Positions 1-8,180 of a stretch of 16,610 nucleotides of DNA are shown here, one piece after another. A model generated the notes under the pieces. The model was not told the origin of the DNA. It searched no databases and saw only the letters and a list, made by a program, of their open reading frames with translations. This DNA comes from an uncultured Parabacteroides sp. (GTDB taxonomy: Bacteria; Bacteroidota; Bacteroidia; Bacteroidales; Tannerellaceae), in contig URGO01000060.1 in NCBI GenBank assembly GCA_900547435.1, positions 1 to 16,610 on the forward strand. Reading direction: 5' to 3'. The translations under genes were made by a program, and so were the position numbers. The first letter of the stretch is position 1. Every line of letters begins with the position of its first letter.

Positions 1-282
1 AAGCGTTTCTCTATCCGCGATACTCGTGGTATTATCGACGCTATCCTGGACGGTTCTATCGACAAGGCTCCGACTAAGACTATCCCGTACTTCGACTTCG
101 TTGTTCCGACTGAATTGCCGGGCGTAGATCCGAAGATTCTTGACCCGCGTGATACTTATGATTGCGCTTGCAAGTGGGAAGAAAAAGCAAAAGACTTGGC
201 TGGTCGCTTCATCAAGAACTTCGCTAAGTTCGAAGGTAACGAAGCAGGTAAGGCTTTGGTTGCTGCTGGTCCGAAATTGTAA
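1..282 (+). CDS. pckA: Phosphoenolpyruvate carboxykinase (ATP), C-terminal end (partial)
   Basis: This is the last 93 codons of a gene that begins before the window; frame 1 is open from base 1 to the TAA at 280-282. The peptide contains YFDFVVPTELPGVD, then ILDPRDTY, then KAKDLAGRFIKNF, which I recognise as the C-terminal end of ATP-dependent PEP carboxykinase. The family converts oxaloacetate and ATP to phosphoenolpyruvate and CO2 in the cytoplasm, and in many Bacteroidota it works in the reverse, CO2-fixing direction during succinate fermentation. The nucleotide- and metal-binding core lies outside the window and cannot be checked. Codon use is strongly biased (many GGT, GCT, CGT and AAG codons), as expected of a highly expressed gene. 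A hairpin terminator follows 24 bases after the stop, so the gene is probably the end of its transcript. Confidence 0.93.
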   Translation, partial: KRFSIRDTRGIIDAILDGSIDKAPTKTIPYFDFVVPTELPGVDPKILDPRDTYDCACKWEEKAKDLAGRFIKNFAKFEGNEAGKALVAAGPKL

Positions 283-305
283 TTTCATCAAGCATAATAA
301 GAAGA

Positions 306-337
306 AAGGGTGCGCTATCAGCGTGCCCTTTTTTGTT
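306..337 (+). terminator. Rho-independent terminator after pckA
   Basis: Bases 306-316 (AAGGGTGCGCT) pair with 320-330 (AGCGTGCCCTT) over 11 bp with two G-T wobbles and a 3-base loop. The downstream arm runs into a T tract (329-334). It lies 24 bases past the pckA stop and about 115 bases before the next start, so it should end the pckA transcript. Confidence 0.88.
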
Positions 338-406
338 AAAATAAAAAATGTGGAGTTTTTCTGTAAATAGATTCATATTTATAAACGTACATTAAAAAAT
401 ATTTCC

Positions 407-414
407 TACCTTTA
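407..414 (+). promoter_or_regulatory. Possible -7 box of a Bacteroidota promoter
   Basis: TACCTTTA fits the Bacteroidota -7 element TAnnTTTG at five of six fixed bases and lies 36 bases upstream of the ATG at 451, after the pckA terminator. No TTTG is visible at the expected -33 position, so this is only a candidate start for the thioredoxin/comM transcript. Confidence 0.35.
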
Positions 415-450
415 CAGCGGATTAAAATCTAATTTAGGAATTTTAGATAG

Positions 451-1557
451 ATGTATAAATATATTATTTCGATAATAATCGCATTGCTCGGCTTTACGGC
501 TTGTGGCGATAAGGTGGCTTACCAGATTGAAGGAAAGATTTCCAATCTGCAAGACCCGACTATATATGTGGTTTTCGAAAACGAGAGCGGGAAATTGATT
601 GACACGTTGGTTTGTGAAACAAACGGTGAATTTATGCTAAAAGAAAAAGAGGGTGATTACAATACCGCAACACTTTTCTTGGAGAATCGGACACAATGGA
701 GCACCATTTTCTTAGAGAAAGAAAAGAAAGTGAAAATTTCAGGAGATGCGCGCTATACAGCATTATTCCATATTAAAGGGGGAAGCGATATCAATGATAA
801 ATTATCGGATATGCGTAACGCTTCAGCCAATTTGTGGAAAGAACAGAGTGATTTGATTCGGAAAATAGAGAAAAGCGCGGCTAATCCGATAGAGGAATCA
901 GATTTAATGGCTAAACTGACCAATGTAAATCACCAGTTGGAAGAACAGGCTGTTACCTATATAAAAAAACATCCGGATGAAGCTGTTTCGTTAGCTTTGA
1001 TTCAGTATTTTTTTACCAATCCGGATGATACGCGTGAAGTGGATGAGTTATTGGCTTTGATTTCACCGGATTTGCGCGAGCACTATATTTATAAATCCTT
1101 GGAAGAATATAGTGAACGGGCTAAACGGACAAGTATTGGTGCGGAAGCCCCCAGCTTCAAAGTGAAAAATTTAAGCGGAAAAGAAATAAACTTAGCAACT
1201 ATCTCTGGAAGGTATATTTTGTTGACTTTTACCGCTCCTTGGTGTGGAATGAATACCCCTGGAGAACCTTATCTAAATCAGATCGCATCTAAATATAAAT
1301 CGGAAGATTTGGATGTGATTGTTGTTACCTTGGATGAAAATTCTGATAAAGTCCGAAATTTGATAAAGAAAGATAGCATTCAATGGAATTTGGTAACAGA
1401 TTCTGCCGGTCAGGCCTCTGCGCTGATTGATTTGTACAATGTCAGTGAATTGCCAAGTTGTTACCTGATCGACCAAGATAAAAAAATCCTGCTGAAAACA
1501 GAAAATAATTTAGAAATCAGAGATACATTAGAAGAGTTATTGGGCAAGGACAGATGA
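451..1557 (+). CDS. DUF4369/TlpA-like thioredoxin-fold lipoprotein with a CxxN active site
   Basis: The 368-residue protein starts with a short hydrophobic signal (residues 4-17) ending in FTAC, a lipobox-like site at Cys18, so it is probably a lipoprotein facing the periplasm. Residues 20-115 resemble the DUF4369 beta domain, 120-225 are a helical linker, and 228-368 are an AhpC/TSA-thioredoxin-like domain (AEAPSFKVKN, LLTFTAPWC, then LPSCYLID with the likely cis-proline at 335). Relatives are thiol-disulfide oxidoreductases that reduce or resolve disulfides in the envelope. Here the usual WCxxC reads WCGMN: Cys265 is kept but the second cysteine is Asn268. Two-cysteine dithiol exchange is therefore unlikely, and a mixed-disulfide, peroxidase-like or non-catalytic role is possible. 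Another cysteine, Cys337, sits two residues past the cis-proline. The comM-like gene follows after 50 bases, possibly on the same transcript. Fold assignment is secure; substrate is unknown. Confidence 0.88.
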   Translation: MYKYIISIIIALLGFTACGDKVAYQIEGKISNLQDPTIYVVFENESGKLIDTLVCETNGEFMLKEKEGDYNTATLFLENRTQWSTIFLEKEKKVKISGDARYTALFHIKGGSDINDKLSDMRNASANLWKEQSDLIRKIEKSAANPIEESDLMAKLTNVNHQLEEQAVTYIKKHPDEAVSLALIQYFFTNPDDTREVDELLALISPDLREHYIYKSLEEYSERAKRTSIGAEAPSFKVKNLSGKEINLATISGRYILLTFTAPWCGMNTPGEPYLNQIASKYKSEDLDVIVVTLDENSDKVRNLIKKDSIQWNLVTDSAGQASALIDLYNVSELPSCYLIDQDKKILLKTENNLEIRDTLEELLGKDR

Positions 1558-1607
1558 AAGTCCACCTGATACCTTAACATGAAATAATAATTATAAAAAG
1601 CTTAACT

Positions 1608-3146
1608 ATGCTGGTCAAGACTTTTGCTGCTGCCGTACAGGGAATTTCGGCAACAATAATAACCATTGAAGTGAATTGCACAAAAGGTGTACAGTTTTTC
1701 TTGGTTGGACTGCCTGATGTAGCCGTCAGGGAAAGTCATGAGCGTATCATTTCGGCATTACAAGTGAACGGATATAAGTTTCCACGGAACCGAATAGTTA
1801 TCAATATGGCACCTGCAGATATCCGGAAAGAGGGCTCGGCCTATGATTTACCATTGGCAATAGGGATATTGGCCGGTGCTGAACAAATTTCGTCCGATAA
1901 ACTTTCCCAATATATGTTGATGGGTGAATTGTCTTTGGACGGAACCTTAAACCCGATTAAGGGTGCTTTGCCTATTGCTATTAAAGCTCGTGAAGCAGGT
2001 TTTAAGGGATTTATTCTTCCGAAACAAAATGCCCGTGAGGCTGCCGTGGTCAACAATTTGGAAGTTTTTGGTGTTACGAACATCAAAGATGTCATTCTTT
2101 TTATGGAAGGGAAGCAAGATTTGGAGCCGACGATTGTGGATACGCGAAAGGAATTTTATGCCAAACAGCAATTGTTCGATTATGATTTTTCGGAAGTTCG
2201 CGGACAGGAGAATGTAAAAAGAGCTTTGGAAGTTGCAGCAGCCGGCGGACATAATTTGTTGATGATTGGTCCTCCGGGAAGTGGAAAATCAATGTTGGCC
2301 AAAAGACTTCCATCGATTTTGCCTCCTTTCTCTCTTCATGAAGCGTTAGAGACCACAAAGATACACTCAGTAGCAGGGAAAATAGGAAGTGAGACTTCGT
2401 TGATGACCCAGCGCCCTTTCCGTGCGCCTCATCATACAATTTCGGATGTTGCCATGGTGGGTGGAGGTTCTTTCCCTCAGCCGGGTGAGATTAGTTTGGC
2501 GCACAACGGCATTCTGTTTTTGGATGAATTACCGGAATTCAACCGGAGTGTTTTAGAAGTTATGCGACAACCGTTAGAGGATAGGATGATTACCATCTCC
2601 CGCGCTCGGTTTACGGTTGAATATCCCGCCGGATTTATGTTGATAGCCTCTATGAATCCTTGCCCTTGCGGTTATTACAATCATCCTACAAAAGCATGTG
2701 TATGTTCGCCCGGAGCGGTTCAGAAATATATGAATCGGATATCCGGCCCGTTGCTTGACCGTATCGACATTCAAATCGAAATTGTCCCCGTGCCGTTTGA
2801 AAAAATTTCGGAGCAATCCGAGGCTGAATCCAGTGCGATGGTTCGTGAGCGGGTAATTGCAGCCCGGGCTATTCAAAATAAGCGTTTTGCCGATTATCCC
2901 AATGTGCATTGTAATGCGCAAATGAATAGCCGGTTACTGCATGAATATGCACGGCCCGATCAGGCCGGATTGATGTTGCTGAAAAATGCTATGAGCCGGT
3001 TTAATTTATCTGCTCGCGCTTACGATCGGATCTTAAAAGTTTCACGTACTATTGCAGACCTGGCTGGTTCAGAGAAGATAGAACCAGCACACTTGGCCGA
3101 AGCAATCCAATATCGTAATTTGGATAGGGAAAGTTGGGGCGGATAG
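1608..3146 (+). CDS. comM: ComM/YifB-family Mg-chelatase-like AAA+ ATPase
   Basis: The 512-residue protein has full family length. Residues 1-170 form the N-terminal Lon-protease-like (ChlI) domain, with FFLVGLPDVAVRES and GELSLDGTLNPIKGALPIA. The AAA+ core follows: VRGQENVKRALEVAA, Walker A GPPGSGKS at 221-228, Walker B ILFLDE at 302-307, and the likely arginine finger in PLLDRID (Arg385). Cys352, Cys354, Cys364 and Cys366 form a CPC...CVC cluster seen in this family. The C-terminal Mg-chelatase-type lid, with SARAYDRILKVSRTIADL, is intact. In transformable bacteria ComM is a hexameric helicase that drives branch migration during chromosomal integration of taken-up DNA. The family is also widespread in bacteria not known to be competent, so its exact role here is open. 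It lies 50 bases after the thioredoxin gene, with no promoter evident in the gap. Confidence 0.94.
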   Translation: MLVKTFAAAVQGISATIITIEVNCTKGVQFFLVGLPDVAVRESHERIISALQVNGYKFPRNRIVINMAPADIRKEGSAYDLPLAIGILAGAEQISSDKLSQYMLMGELSLDGTLNPIKGALPIAIKAREAGFKGFILPKQNAREAAVVNNLEVFGVTNIKDVILFMEGKQDLEPTIVDTRKEFYAKQQLFDYDFSEVRGQENVKRALEVAAAGGHNLLMIGPPGSGKSMLAKRLPSILPPFSLHEALETTKIHSVAGKIGSETSLMTQRPFRAPHHTISDVAMVGGGSFPQPGEISLAHNGILFLDELPEFNRSVLEVMRQPLEDRMITISRARFTVEYPAGFMLIASMNPCPCGYYNHPTKACVCSPGAVQKYMNRISGPLLDRIDIQIEIVPVPFEKISEQSEAESSAMVRERVIAARAIQNKRFADYPNVHCNAQMNSRLLHEYARPDQAGLMLLKNAMSRFNLSARAYDRILKVSRTIADLAGSEKIEPAHLAEAIQYRNLDRESWGG

Positions 3147-3350
3147 TCGGAACACCCATTCCTAAAGTTTCAAGGTAATTAAATACACTATTTTTTTGAT
3201 TGTATGTGTATCCGGCATATTTCCATAAGTTGTTTGATTCAAATCGCTTGTACCGGCGGAATTGTATTGGAATGGGAGGAACATGAAAAGCAAATAATAT
3301 AAAGATGAAAAGAGAACAATATTAACTATTATAAGGGTAAAAGAATAAAA
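3147..3350. other. Gene-free gap downstream of comM
   Basis: AT-rich DNA between the comM stop and the rhamnosidase terminator. I see no open frame of note, no promoter and no clear + strand terminator for comM. The only internal symmetry is an 8-base pair, CCCATTCC at 3155-3162 and GGAATGGG at 3269-3276, more than 100 bases apart and probably chance. Confidence 0.5.
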
Positions 3351-3400
3351 TAAGGGCGTGCCATAAAAATGATAACAACATTGTGTTTGGCACGCCCTTA
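3351..3400 (-). terminator. Long-loop terminator of the rhamnosidase gene
   Basis: TAAGGGCGTGCCA (3351-3363) and TGGCACGCCCTTA (3388-3400) are perfect 13-base inverted arms with a 24-base loop. Read on the - strand, the stem is followed by TTTTATTCTTTT, a broken T tract, and lies 21 bases past the rhamnosidase stop. On the + strand no T tract follows, so it should act mainly on the - strand transcript, though it may also slow read-through from comM. Confidence 0.75.
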
Positions 3401-3421
3401 ACTAATAAAATGAGTATTCTG

Positions 3422-6208
3422 TTATTTTTTCACTTCAAACCGGTATTCTCCGGAACCGATTTCAGCTATGATATAGTTATCTTCTTGATGCCAGGCAATG
3501 CCGGAATCAATTAGTCTCAATCCGCTTTCGGTGATACATGCGGAGTCTGAGGTCGGGAGATAAACCCGGGCTGAGCTGTTGGCAGGTATCTCGACACGAA
3601 TAGAAAAACATTCTTCCGAATCGTTCCATTCGGAAAGGATTTCCCCATAAGGCGATTGGTAGGTAGTGCGTGCCGAGCGGACATCTCCAACCGGCGTAGG
3701 CCGGATAATTGCCTGTTTATAGGCAATCGAGTTATCGGCCTGGCGGATTCCGCCTAATCCGCTAAAGAGCCATTCCATCAGATGTCCCAACATGAAGTGA
3801 TTGTTCGAGACGAACCCATAGGCTTGCCAGGATTCGGTCAAGGCTGTAGCACCATGTGCCAATTGCCATCCGTATCCCGGCTGGTCGTATCGGCTATTCA
3901 TGTCAAAGATTAGTTCCGAGAAGCCTCCTTCTTCCAAGGCGCGTAAGACGTAACGATAGCCAACATCTCCGGCGGTCAGTCCGTTCTTCCGGGAACGAAT
4001 GTCTGTGATAAGGTTCTCATAGACCTGCTTGCGGTTTTCCGGCATTACCAACCCTGTATAAAGAGCTATCGCATTGGCAGTCTGGCTATTCCGGTCATAT
4101 TGTCCGGTTCGTGCATTCCAAAATTTCCGGTTGAAGGCCTTTTTTATTTCTTGAGCCAAGCGTTCATATCGCATGGCATCCTCTGTTTTTCCTAAAAGCG
4201 AGGCCATCTTGCTCATCAGGCAAACATCATAATAATAGATGGCGGTAGCGGTTACTCCATTCGAGGTCAGTTGGGAAACTCCCGGCGCATTCGGGCCAAT
4301 ATCAAACCAATCTCCTAAGCCGTATGCCACTATATGCCCGTCTGCTTTCGTGCCTAAATAGTCTACATAACGTTGCATATCCGGATAATATTCCTCGATA
4401 AGCCGTTGGTCTCCATACCACAGATAGATATACCAAGGACTGATGACCAATGAACTTCCCCATTCCGGCGTATCTTTGAATCCGCCCTCAAATTCGACCA
4501 GTTCTGGAGCAATATCCGGAACCATTCCGTTTTCAGCTTGTGTCGAACGGATATCATTCATAATCTTTTCATACATACGTGCTAGATTGTACCGGTATTG
4601 TACGGAGTATTGCATCAGATGTACCTGTTCCAGCCAACCCAACTTTTCCCGATGCGGACAATCGGTCAACACACTGGCCATATTGCTACGGATAGCCCAG
4701 TCAATCAGCTCATAGGTTTTGTTGAATAATGGTTTGGAACAATGAAAACTTCCGACCTCCTCGGCCGAATTGCAGGTATGCAATCCGCAAAGTGAGACAA
4801 TTTCCGGAAGATTCTGAGGATTGTTCATCCCGGCCGGGACAGCTCCTTCTATTTCCACATAACGGAATCCGTAATAAGTGAATTGGGGTTGCCAATGCTC
4901 CAGCCCACTCCCTTTAGAGGTGTATCCCAACCAATAAGGGGCACCGGAGGCACTTTGGTTCACCGTACTATCCGGATTGAGCAATTCCGCCGGATGGCAA
5001 CGTATCTCTTGCTTTTGATTGGAATTGACCGATAGGCGAATGATTCCGGAGAAGTTTTGTCCTAAGTCGTACACCCATCTTCCTAATTGATTTTGGAAAA
5101 TCCGGACCGCAGGCAGGGTGTCTCTTACCAATAGAGGAGCCGAAACCTGTGCCAATAGGCGGGTCTTCCAAGGAAGGACTATTGCTGATTGCCAAGAATG
5201 GTCATCAAATCCTGTTTCGTTCCAGCCTTGTTGTACCTTGTTGGCATCGTAATCTTCTCCGCCATAGATGCTGCTATAGGTTATCGGGCTTTCCGAAACC
5301 TTCCAGGAAGAATCGGTAATGACACTCTCTTGAGTCCCATCGGCATATTCTATCTTAATACACAAAAGTAAACGAGGAGCCCCATACGATGCAAGTAGTT
5401 TGAAATAACGCTCTCGGGGAATATTGAAGAATCCGTTTCCTAATTGTGCGCCAATGGCATTTTGACCGGAATGGAGTAGGCTGGTGATATCAAACGGGAC
5501 ATACAACGCGCATTTATCGTATTTGGTCCATCCCGGGTCCAGGAAGTGATTACCCACCTTCTCTCCATTCAAGAATAAATCAAAATGCCCTAATCCGGAG
5601 ACGTAGGCGATGGCCCTTTTTATCTCTTTGGTTATAGCGAATTCTTTACGGAATTGAGGTAGCTTGTACATACCTATTTCTTTGTCTTTGGCGAATACTT
5701 TATCGACTTCGCTTAAACCATGAATCCCTTGGGTAATAATCTCACCGGGGTTATCATTCTCTAACGCAATCCATTGCGCCTGTTCCCAATCTTTCGGTGT
5801 GAGAAGTCCCATCGTGAATTGCTGAGGCTGACTCCAAGGCGAAGCTTTATCATCTTGGTTCCATATTTTTACTTTCCAATAATATGTTTTCCCAGAATCC
5901 AGTCTTTGTCCGGAAAACGGGACAAGGATGGAACTGGAAGTGTTTGTCTTTCCGCTATCCCAGATAGTTCCGGAGTCTTTGGATAACTCATCGGGAGAGG
6001 TTGCTACAAGTATCCGGTAGGCTGATTGCTGGAAATTGCGTTCGTCCGAATAGATTTGCCAACTGAAGCGAGGTTGCAGGGTCTCTATTCCCAATGGATT
6101 TTGTGCTTGTTCGCATCGCAGGTTTAAAACGGAGAAAATCTTCGCATTCAAAGCGGGCGGAAGGCCGCATAGCAGGATAGCAATAATGTATAAAAATCTT
6201 CGGTTCAT
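3422..6208 (-). CDS. Secreted alpha-L-rhamnosidase, GH78
   Basis: The 928-residue protein has a typical signal peptide (MNRRFLYIIAILLCG, cleavage probably after Ala22), so it acts in the periplasm or at the surface. It releases terminal alpha-L-rhamnose from glycans or glycosides. Domain order fits GH78: an Fn3-like N-terminal domain (about 28-135), a beta-sandwich carbohydrate-binding domain (about 140-350, with LFLNGEKVG), a linker sandwich (about 355-475), the (alpha/alpha)6 catalytic barrel (about 485-830) and a C-terminal beta domain. Catalytic-type motifs are TDCPHREKLGW at 515-525, where Glu521 is the likely general acid, GDWFD at 632-636, and GATALTESW at 786-794, where Glu792 is the likely base. 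NHFMLGHLMEWLF and IRPTP near the end are also family-typical. It is transcribed away from the GH2 gene and has its own downstream terminator. Family is clear; the natural substrate is not. Confidence 0.95.
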   Translation of the reverse strand: MNRRFLYIIAILLCGLPPALNAKIFSVLNLRCEQAQNPLGIETLQPRFSWQIYSDERNFQQSAYRILVATSPDELSKDSGTIWDSGKTNTSSSILVPFSGQRLDSGKTYYWKVKIWNQDDKASPWSQPQQFTMGLLTPKDWEQAQWIALENDNPGEIITQGIHGLSEVDKVFAKDKEIGMYKLPQFRKEFAITKEIKRAIAYVSGLGHFDLFLNGEKVGNHFLDPGWTKYDKCALYVPFDITSLLHSGQNAIGAQLGNGFFNIPRERYFKLLASYGAPRLLLCIKIEYADGTQESVITDSSWKVSESPITYSSIYGGEDYDANKVQQGWNETGFDDHSWQSAIVLPWKTRLLAQVSAPLLVRDTLPAVRIFQNQLGRWVYDLGQNFSGIIRLSVNSNQKQEIRCHPAELLNPDSTVNQSASGAPYWLGYTSKGSGLEHWQPQFTYYGFRYVEIEGAVPAGMNNPQNLPEIVSLCGLHTCNSAEEVGSFHCSKPLFNKTYELIDWAIRSNMASVLTDCPHREKLGWLEQVHLMQYSVQYRYNLARMYEKIMNDIRSTQAENGMVPDIAPELVEFEGGFKDTPEWGSSLVISPWYIYLWYGDQRLIEEYYPDMQRYVDYLGTKADGHIVAYGLGDWFDIGPNAPGVSQLTSNGVTATAIYYYDVCLMSKMASLLGKTEDAMRYERLAQEIKKAFNRKFWNARTGQYDRNSQTANAIALYTGLVMPENRKQVYENLITDIRSRKNGLTAGDVGYRYVLRALEEGGFSELIFDMNSRYDQPGYGWQLAHGATALTESWQAYGFVSNNHFMLGHLMEWLFSGLGGIRQADNSIAYKQAIIRPTPVGDVRSARTTYQSPYGEILSEWNDSEECFSIRVEIPANSSARVYLPTSDSACITESGLRLIDSGIAWHQEDNYIIAEIGSGEYRFEVKK

Positions 6209-6313
6209 AAGATAAAGTGTTTACCGGGTGAATATTTTCTGTATAATGGTGTAAATATACATGATTTCTTCTTATCTTCACCCCATCTTTTACTATTAAA
6301 TTTTTGTTATATC
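6209..6313. promoter_or_regulatory. Shared divergent promoter region of the GH78 and GH2 genes
   Basis: This 105-base AT-rich gap must contain start signals for both glycosidase genes. On the - strand, TATATTTA (6252-6259) fits five of six fixed bases of TAnnTTTG and lies 43 bases before the rhamnosidase ATG. On the + strand, TATCTTCA (6273-6280), 33 bases before the GH2 ATG, is a weaker match. Neither has a convincing -33 TTTG, as would fit activator-dependent promoters, but no operator is recognisable. Confidence 0.4.
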
Positions 6314-8161
6314 ATGAAGCAGACTATTTTTATTAACCTTATTGCCTCAGCTTTGTTGATTGGGGGGACGCTTAGTGTAGAGGCACAGACAACGCGGGAT
6401 GAATTTACTTTGCCTACACCTTGGACTGAAGAGGCGTTATCGGCAGAAGTGCCACTCCCGGAATATCCTCGTCCGCAAATGGTACGTACGGATTGGATGA
6501 ATCTGAACGGCTTGTGGAATTATATAGGGGGAAAGAATTTGCCGGACCCTGTAAGTGTGGCTCAGCCTCCATCGTTCGCTCATGCCGAAAAAATCCGTGT
6601 TCCTTATCCGCCGGAGTCGGAATTGTCCGGTATTCATCGTGACGGAGAATATTATCTTTGGTATAAACGGACATTCAACATACCGGAGTCCTGGAAAAAA
6701 CAAAATGTACTGCTTCATTTCGGAGCGGCCGACCGGATTTGTTCGGTTTTTGTAAATGGAAAGAAAGTCGGGACACATATAGGTGGTTATGATAGTTTCT
6801 CTTTTGATATAACCGACCGGTTGCAAGCCGGGGAAAACGAATTGGTGGTAGGTGTGTATGACCCGAACGATGGCAAGGCCCCTTGTGGGAAGAATGGCGA
6901 GAAGGGAGACTATGTCTTTACCTCCGGTATTTGGCAAACCGTATGGCTGGAACCGGTGTCTAAACGACACATTGAGCAATTGAAGTTAATTCCGGATGTA
7001 AAAGATCAGCGATTGAACATTACAACATTCACTAACGAGAAAGGAAAGAATTTGCAAGTGTCGGCCATAGCGAGTATTGGTACGAAAGTAATCGCCAGAG
7101 CAGAGGGTAGAGCAGGGGAGAAATTTGCCTTGCCTATTCGAAACCCGCGCCTTTGGAGCCCGGATGATCCTTTTCTTTATGACCTGACGCTCCAACTTAA
7201 AGATAAGAGTGGCAAGGTAGTAGACGAGGTTTCTTCCTATTTCGGGATGCGTTCGGTTGAGTTAGGGGAAGTGGATGGTGTAATCCGCCCGTTATTGAAT
7301 GGTGAGTTTGTGTTTCATATCGGATTGCTTGACCAGGGATATTGGCCCGATGGCGCGTTTACGGCTCCGACGGATGAGGCATTGCTTTATGATATCGAAT
7401 TGGCCAAGCGTGCCGGGTTCAATGTTATCCGCAAGCATATCAAAGTGGAGCCTCAACGATGGTATTACCATTGCGACCGATTAGGGTTGATGGTTTGGCA
7501 GGATATGCCTAATTTGTGGCATCCGGACGATGCTGATTCGGTAGCTGTTCGTAAGCAGTTCTGTGATGAGTTTCAGGTGATGATAGATCAGCATATCAGT
7601 TCTCCTTCTATCGTAGTTTGGGTTCCTTTCAATGAGAATTGGGGCGCATTTGATGTTACCCGCATTACCGATTGGGCGAAGCAGTATGACCCAAGCCGAT
7701 TGGTAAATGGTATGTCCGGTTATAATTATGCGCCGGGATATCGTCCTGCATACGGAGACCCGAAGAATGGCGATTTCGTGGATATGCATCATTATGGGAA
7801 AATTGAGCCGAAATCTATTGCCAAGCCGGATGGCAAACGTGCCGTTTCGTTAGGCGAGTTCGGAGGCAAAGGGCTGTTCGTACGTAATCATATGTGGCCG
7901 GTTCGGAATGATGCTTACGAAATGATGCTTAACAAAGAACAATTGACGGATACCTATATCTATATGTTGAACGAATTGGAGCAGATGATTAAGTATTATA
8001 GCTTGAGTACCGCCATTTATACGCAAACCACCGATGTGGAGCATGAGATAAATGGCTTGGTGACGTATGACCGTGCTGTTGAGAAGATGGATATAGATAA
8101 GGTTCGTGAGATTAATCAGGCGGTGATAGAGAGCACACGGAGCAAGAGCCTTCAAAAATAG
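6314..8161 (+). CDS. Secreted GH2-type beta-glycosidase
   Basis: The 615-residue protein has a signal peptide ending near VEA-Q (residues 1-24). GH2 modules follow in order: a sugar-binding jelly roll (about 50-215; LNGLWNY, WYKRTFNIP, VFVNGKKVGTHIGGYDSFSFDIT), an immunoglobulin-like domain (about 217-320; NPRLWSPDDPFLYDL) and a TIM barrel (about 325-600). The barrel has GFNVIRKHIKVEPQRWYYHCD, the acid/base motif FNENWG (Asn440-Glu441) and SLGEFGG with the likely nucleophile Glu515. These are the catalytic positions of retaining GH2 enzymes such as beta-galactosidase, beta-glucuronidase and beta-mannosidase. Which sugar it cleaves cannot be told from the sequence. It is shorter than LacZ and lacks the extra C-terminal domains. 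Being divergent from GH78 suggests both act on the same rhamnose-containing glycan (inference). The downstream queG is convergent, only 19 bases away. Confidence 0.9.
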   Translation: MKQTIFINLIASALLIGGTLSVEAQTTRDEFTLPTPWTEEALSAEVPLPEYPRPQMVRTDWMNLNGLWNYIGGKNLPDPVSVAQPPSFAHAEKIRVPYPPESELSGIHRDGEYYLWYKRTFNIPESWKKQNVLLHFGAADRICSVFVNGKKVGTHIGGYDSFSFDITDRLQAGENELVVGVYDPNDGKAPCGKNGEKGDYVFTSGIWQTVWLEPVSKRHIEQLKLIPDVKDQRLNITTFTNEKGKNLQVSAIASIGTKVIARAEGRAGEKFALPIRNPRLWSPDDPFLYDLTLQLKDKSGKVVDEVSSYFGMRSVELGEVDGVIRPLLNGEFVFHIGLLDQGYWPDGAFTAPTDEALLYDIELAKRAGFNVIRKHIKVEPQRWYYHCDRLGLMVWQDMPNLWHPDDADSVAVRKQFCDEFQVMIDQHISSPSIVVWVPFNENWGAFDVTRITDWAKQYDPSRLVNGMSGYNYAPGYRPAYGDPKNGDFVDMHHYGKIEPKSIAKPDGKRAVSLGEFGGKGLFVRNHMWPVRNDAYEMMLNKEQLTDTYIYMLNELEQMIKYYSLSTAIYTQTTDVEHEINGLVTYDRAVEKMDIDKVREINQAVIESTRSKSLQK

Positions 8162-8180
8162 CTGATGTTTTTTAGCCGGT

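Noticed and set aside
140..370. 76-codon + strand frame overlapping the pckA end and its terminator
   Set aside because: It is out of frame with the pckA coding sequence and reads through the terminator hairpin.
1243..1254. A frameshift as the reason for the missing second cysteine
   Set aside because: The frame is continuous on both sides and the flanking thioredoxin motifs are in register, so a substitution is the simpler explanation.
6437..6979. 180-codon - strand open frame inside the GH2 gene
   Set aside because: It lies wholly within a well-supported GH2 coding region, its product has no recognisable motif, and its composition is that of an antisense shadow.
8162..8180. Possible bidirectional terminator in the 19-base gap between GH2 and queG
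   Set aside because: There is a short T run but no convincing stem within the gap; any terminator would have to extend into the coding ends.
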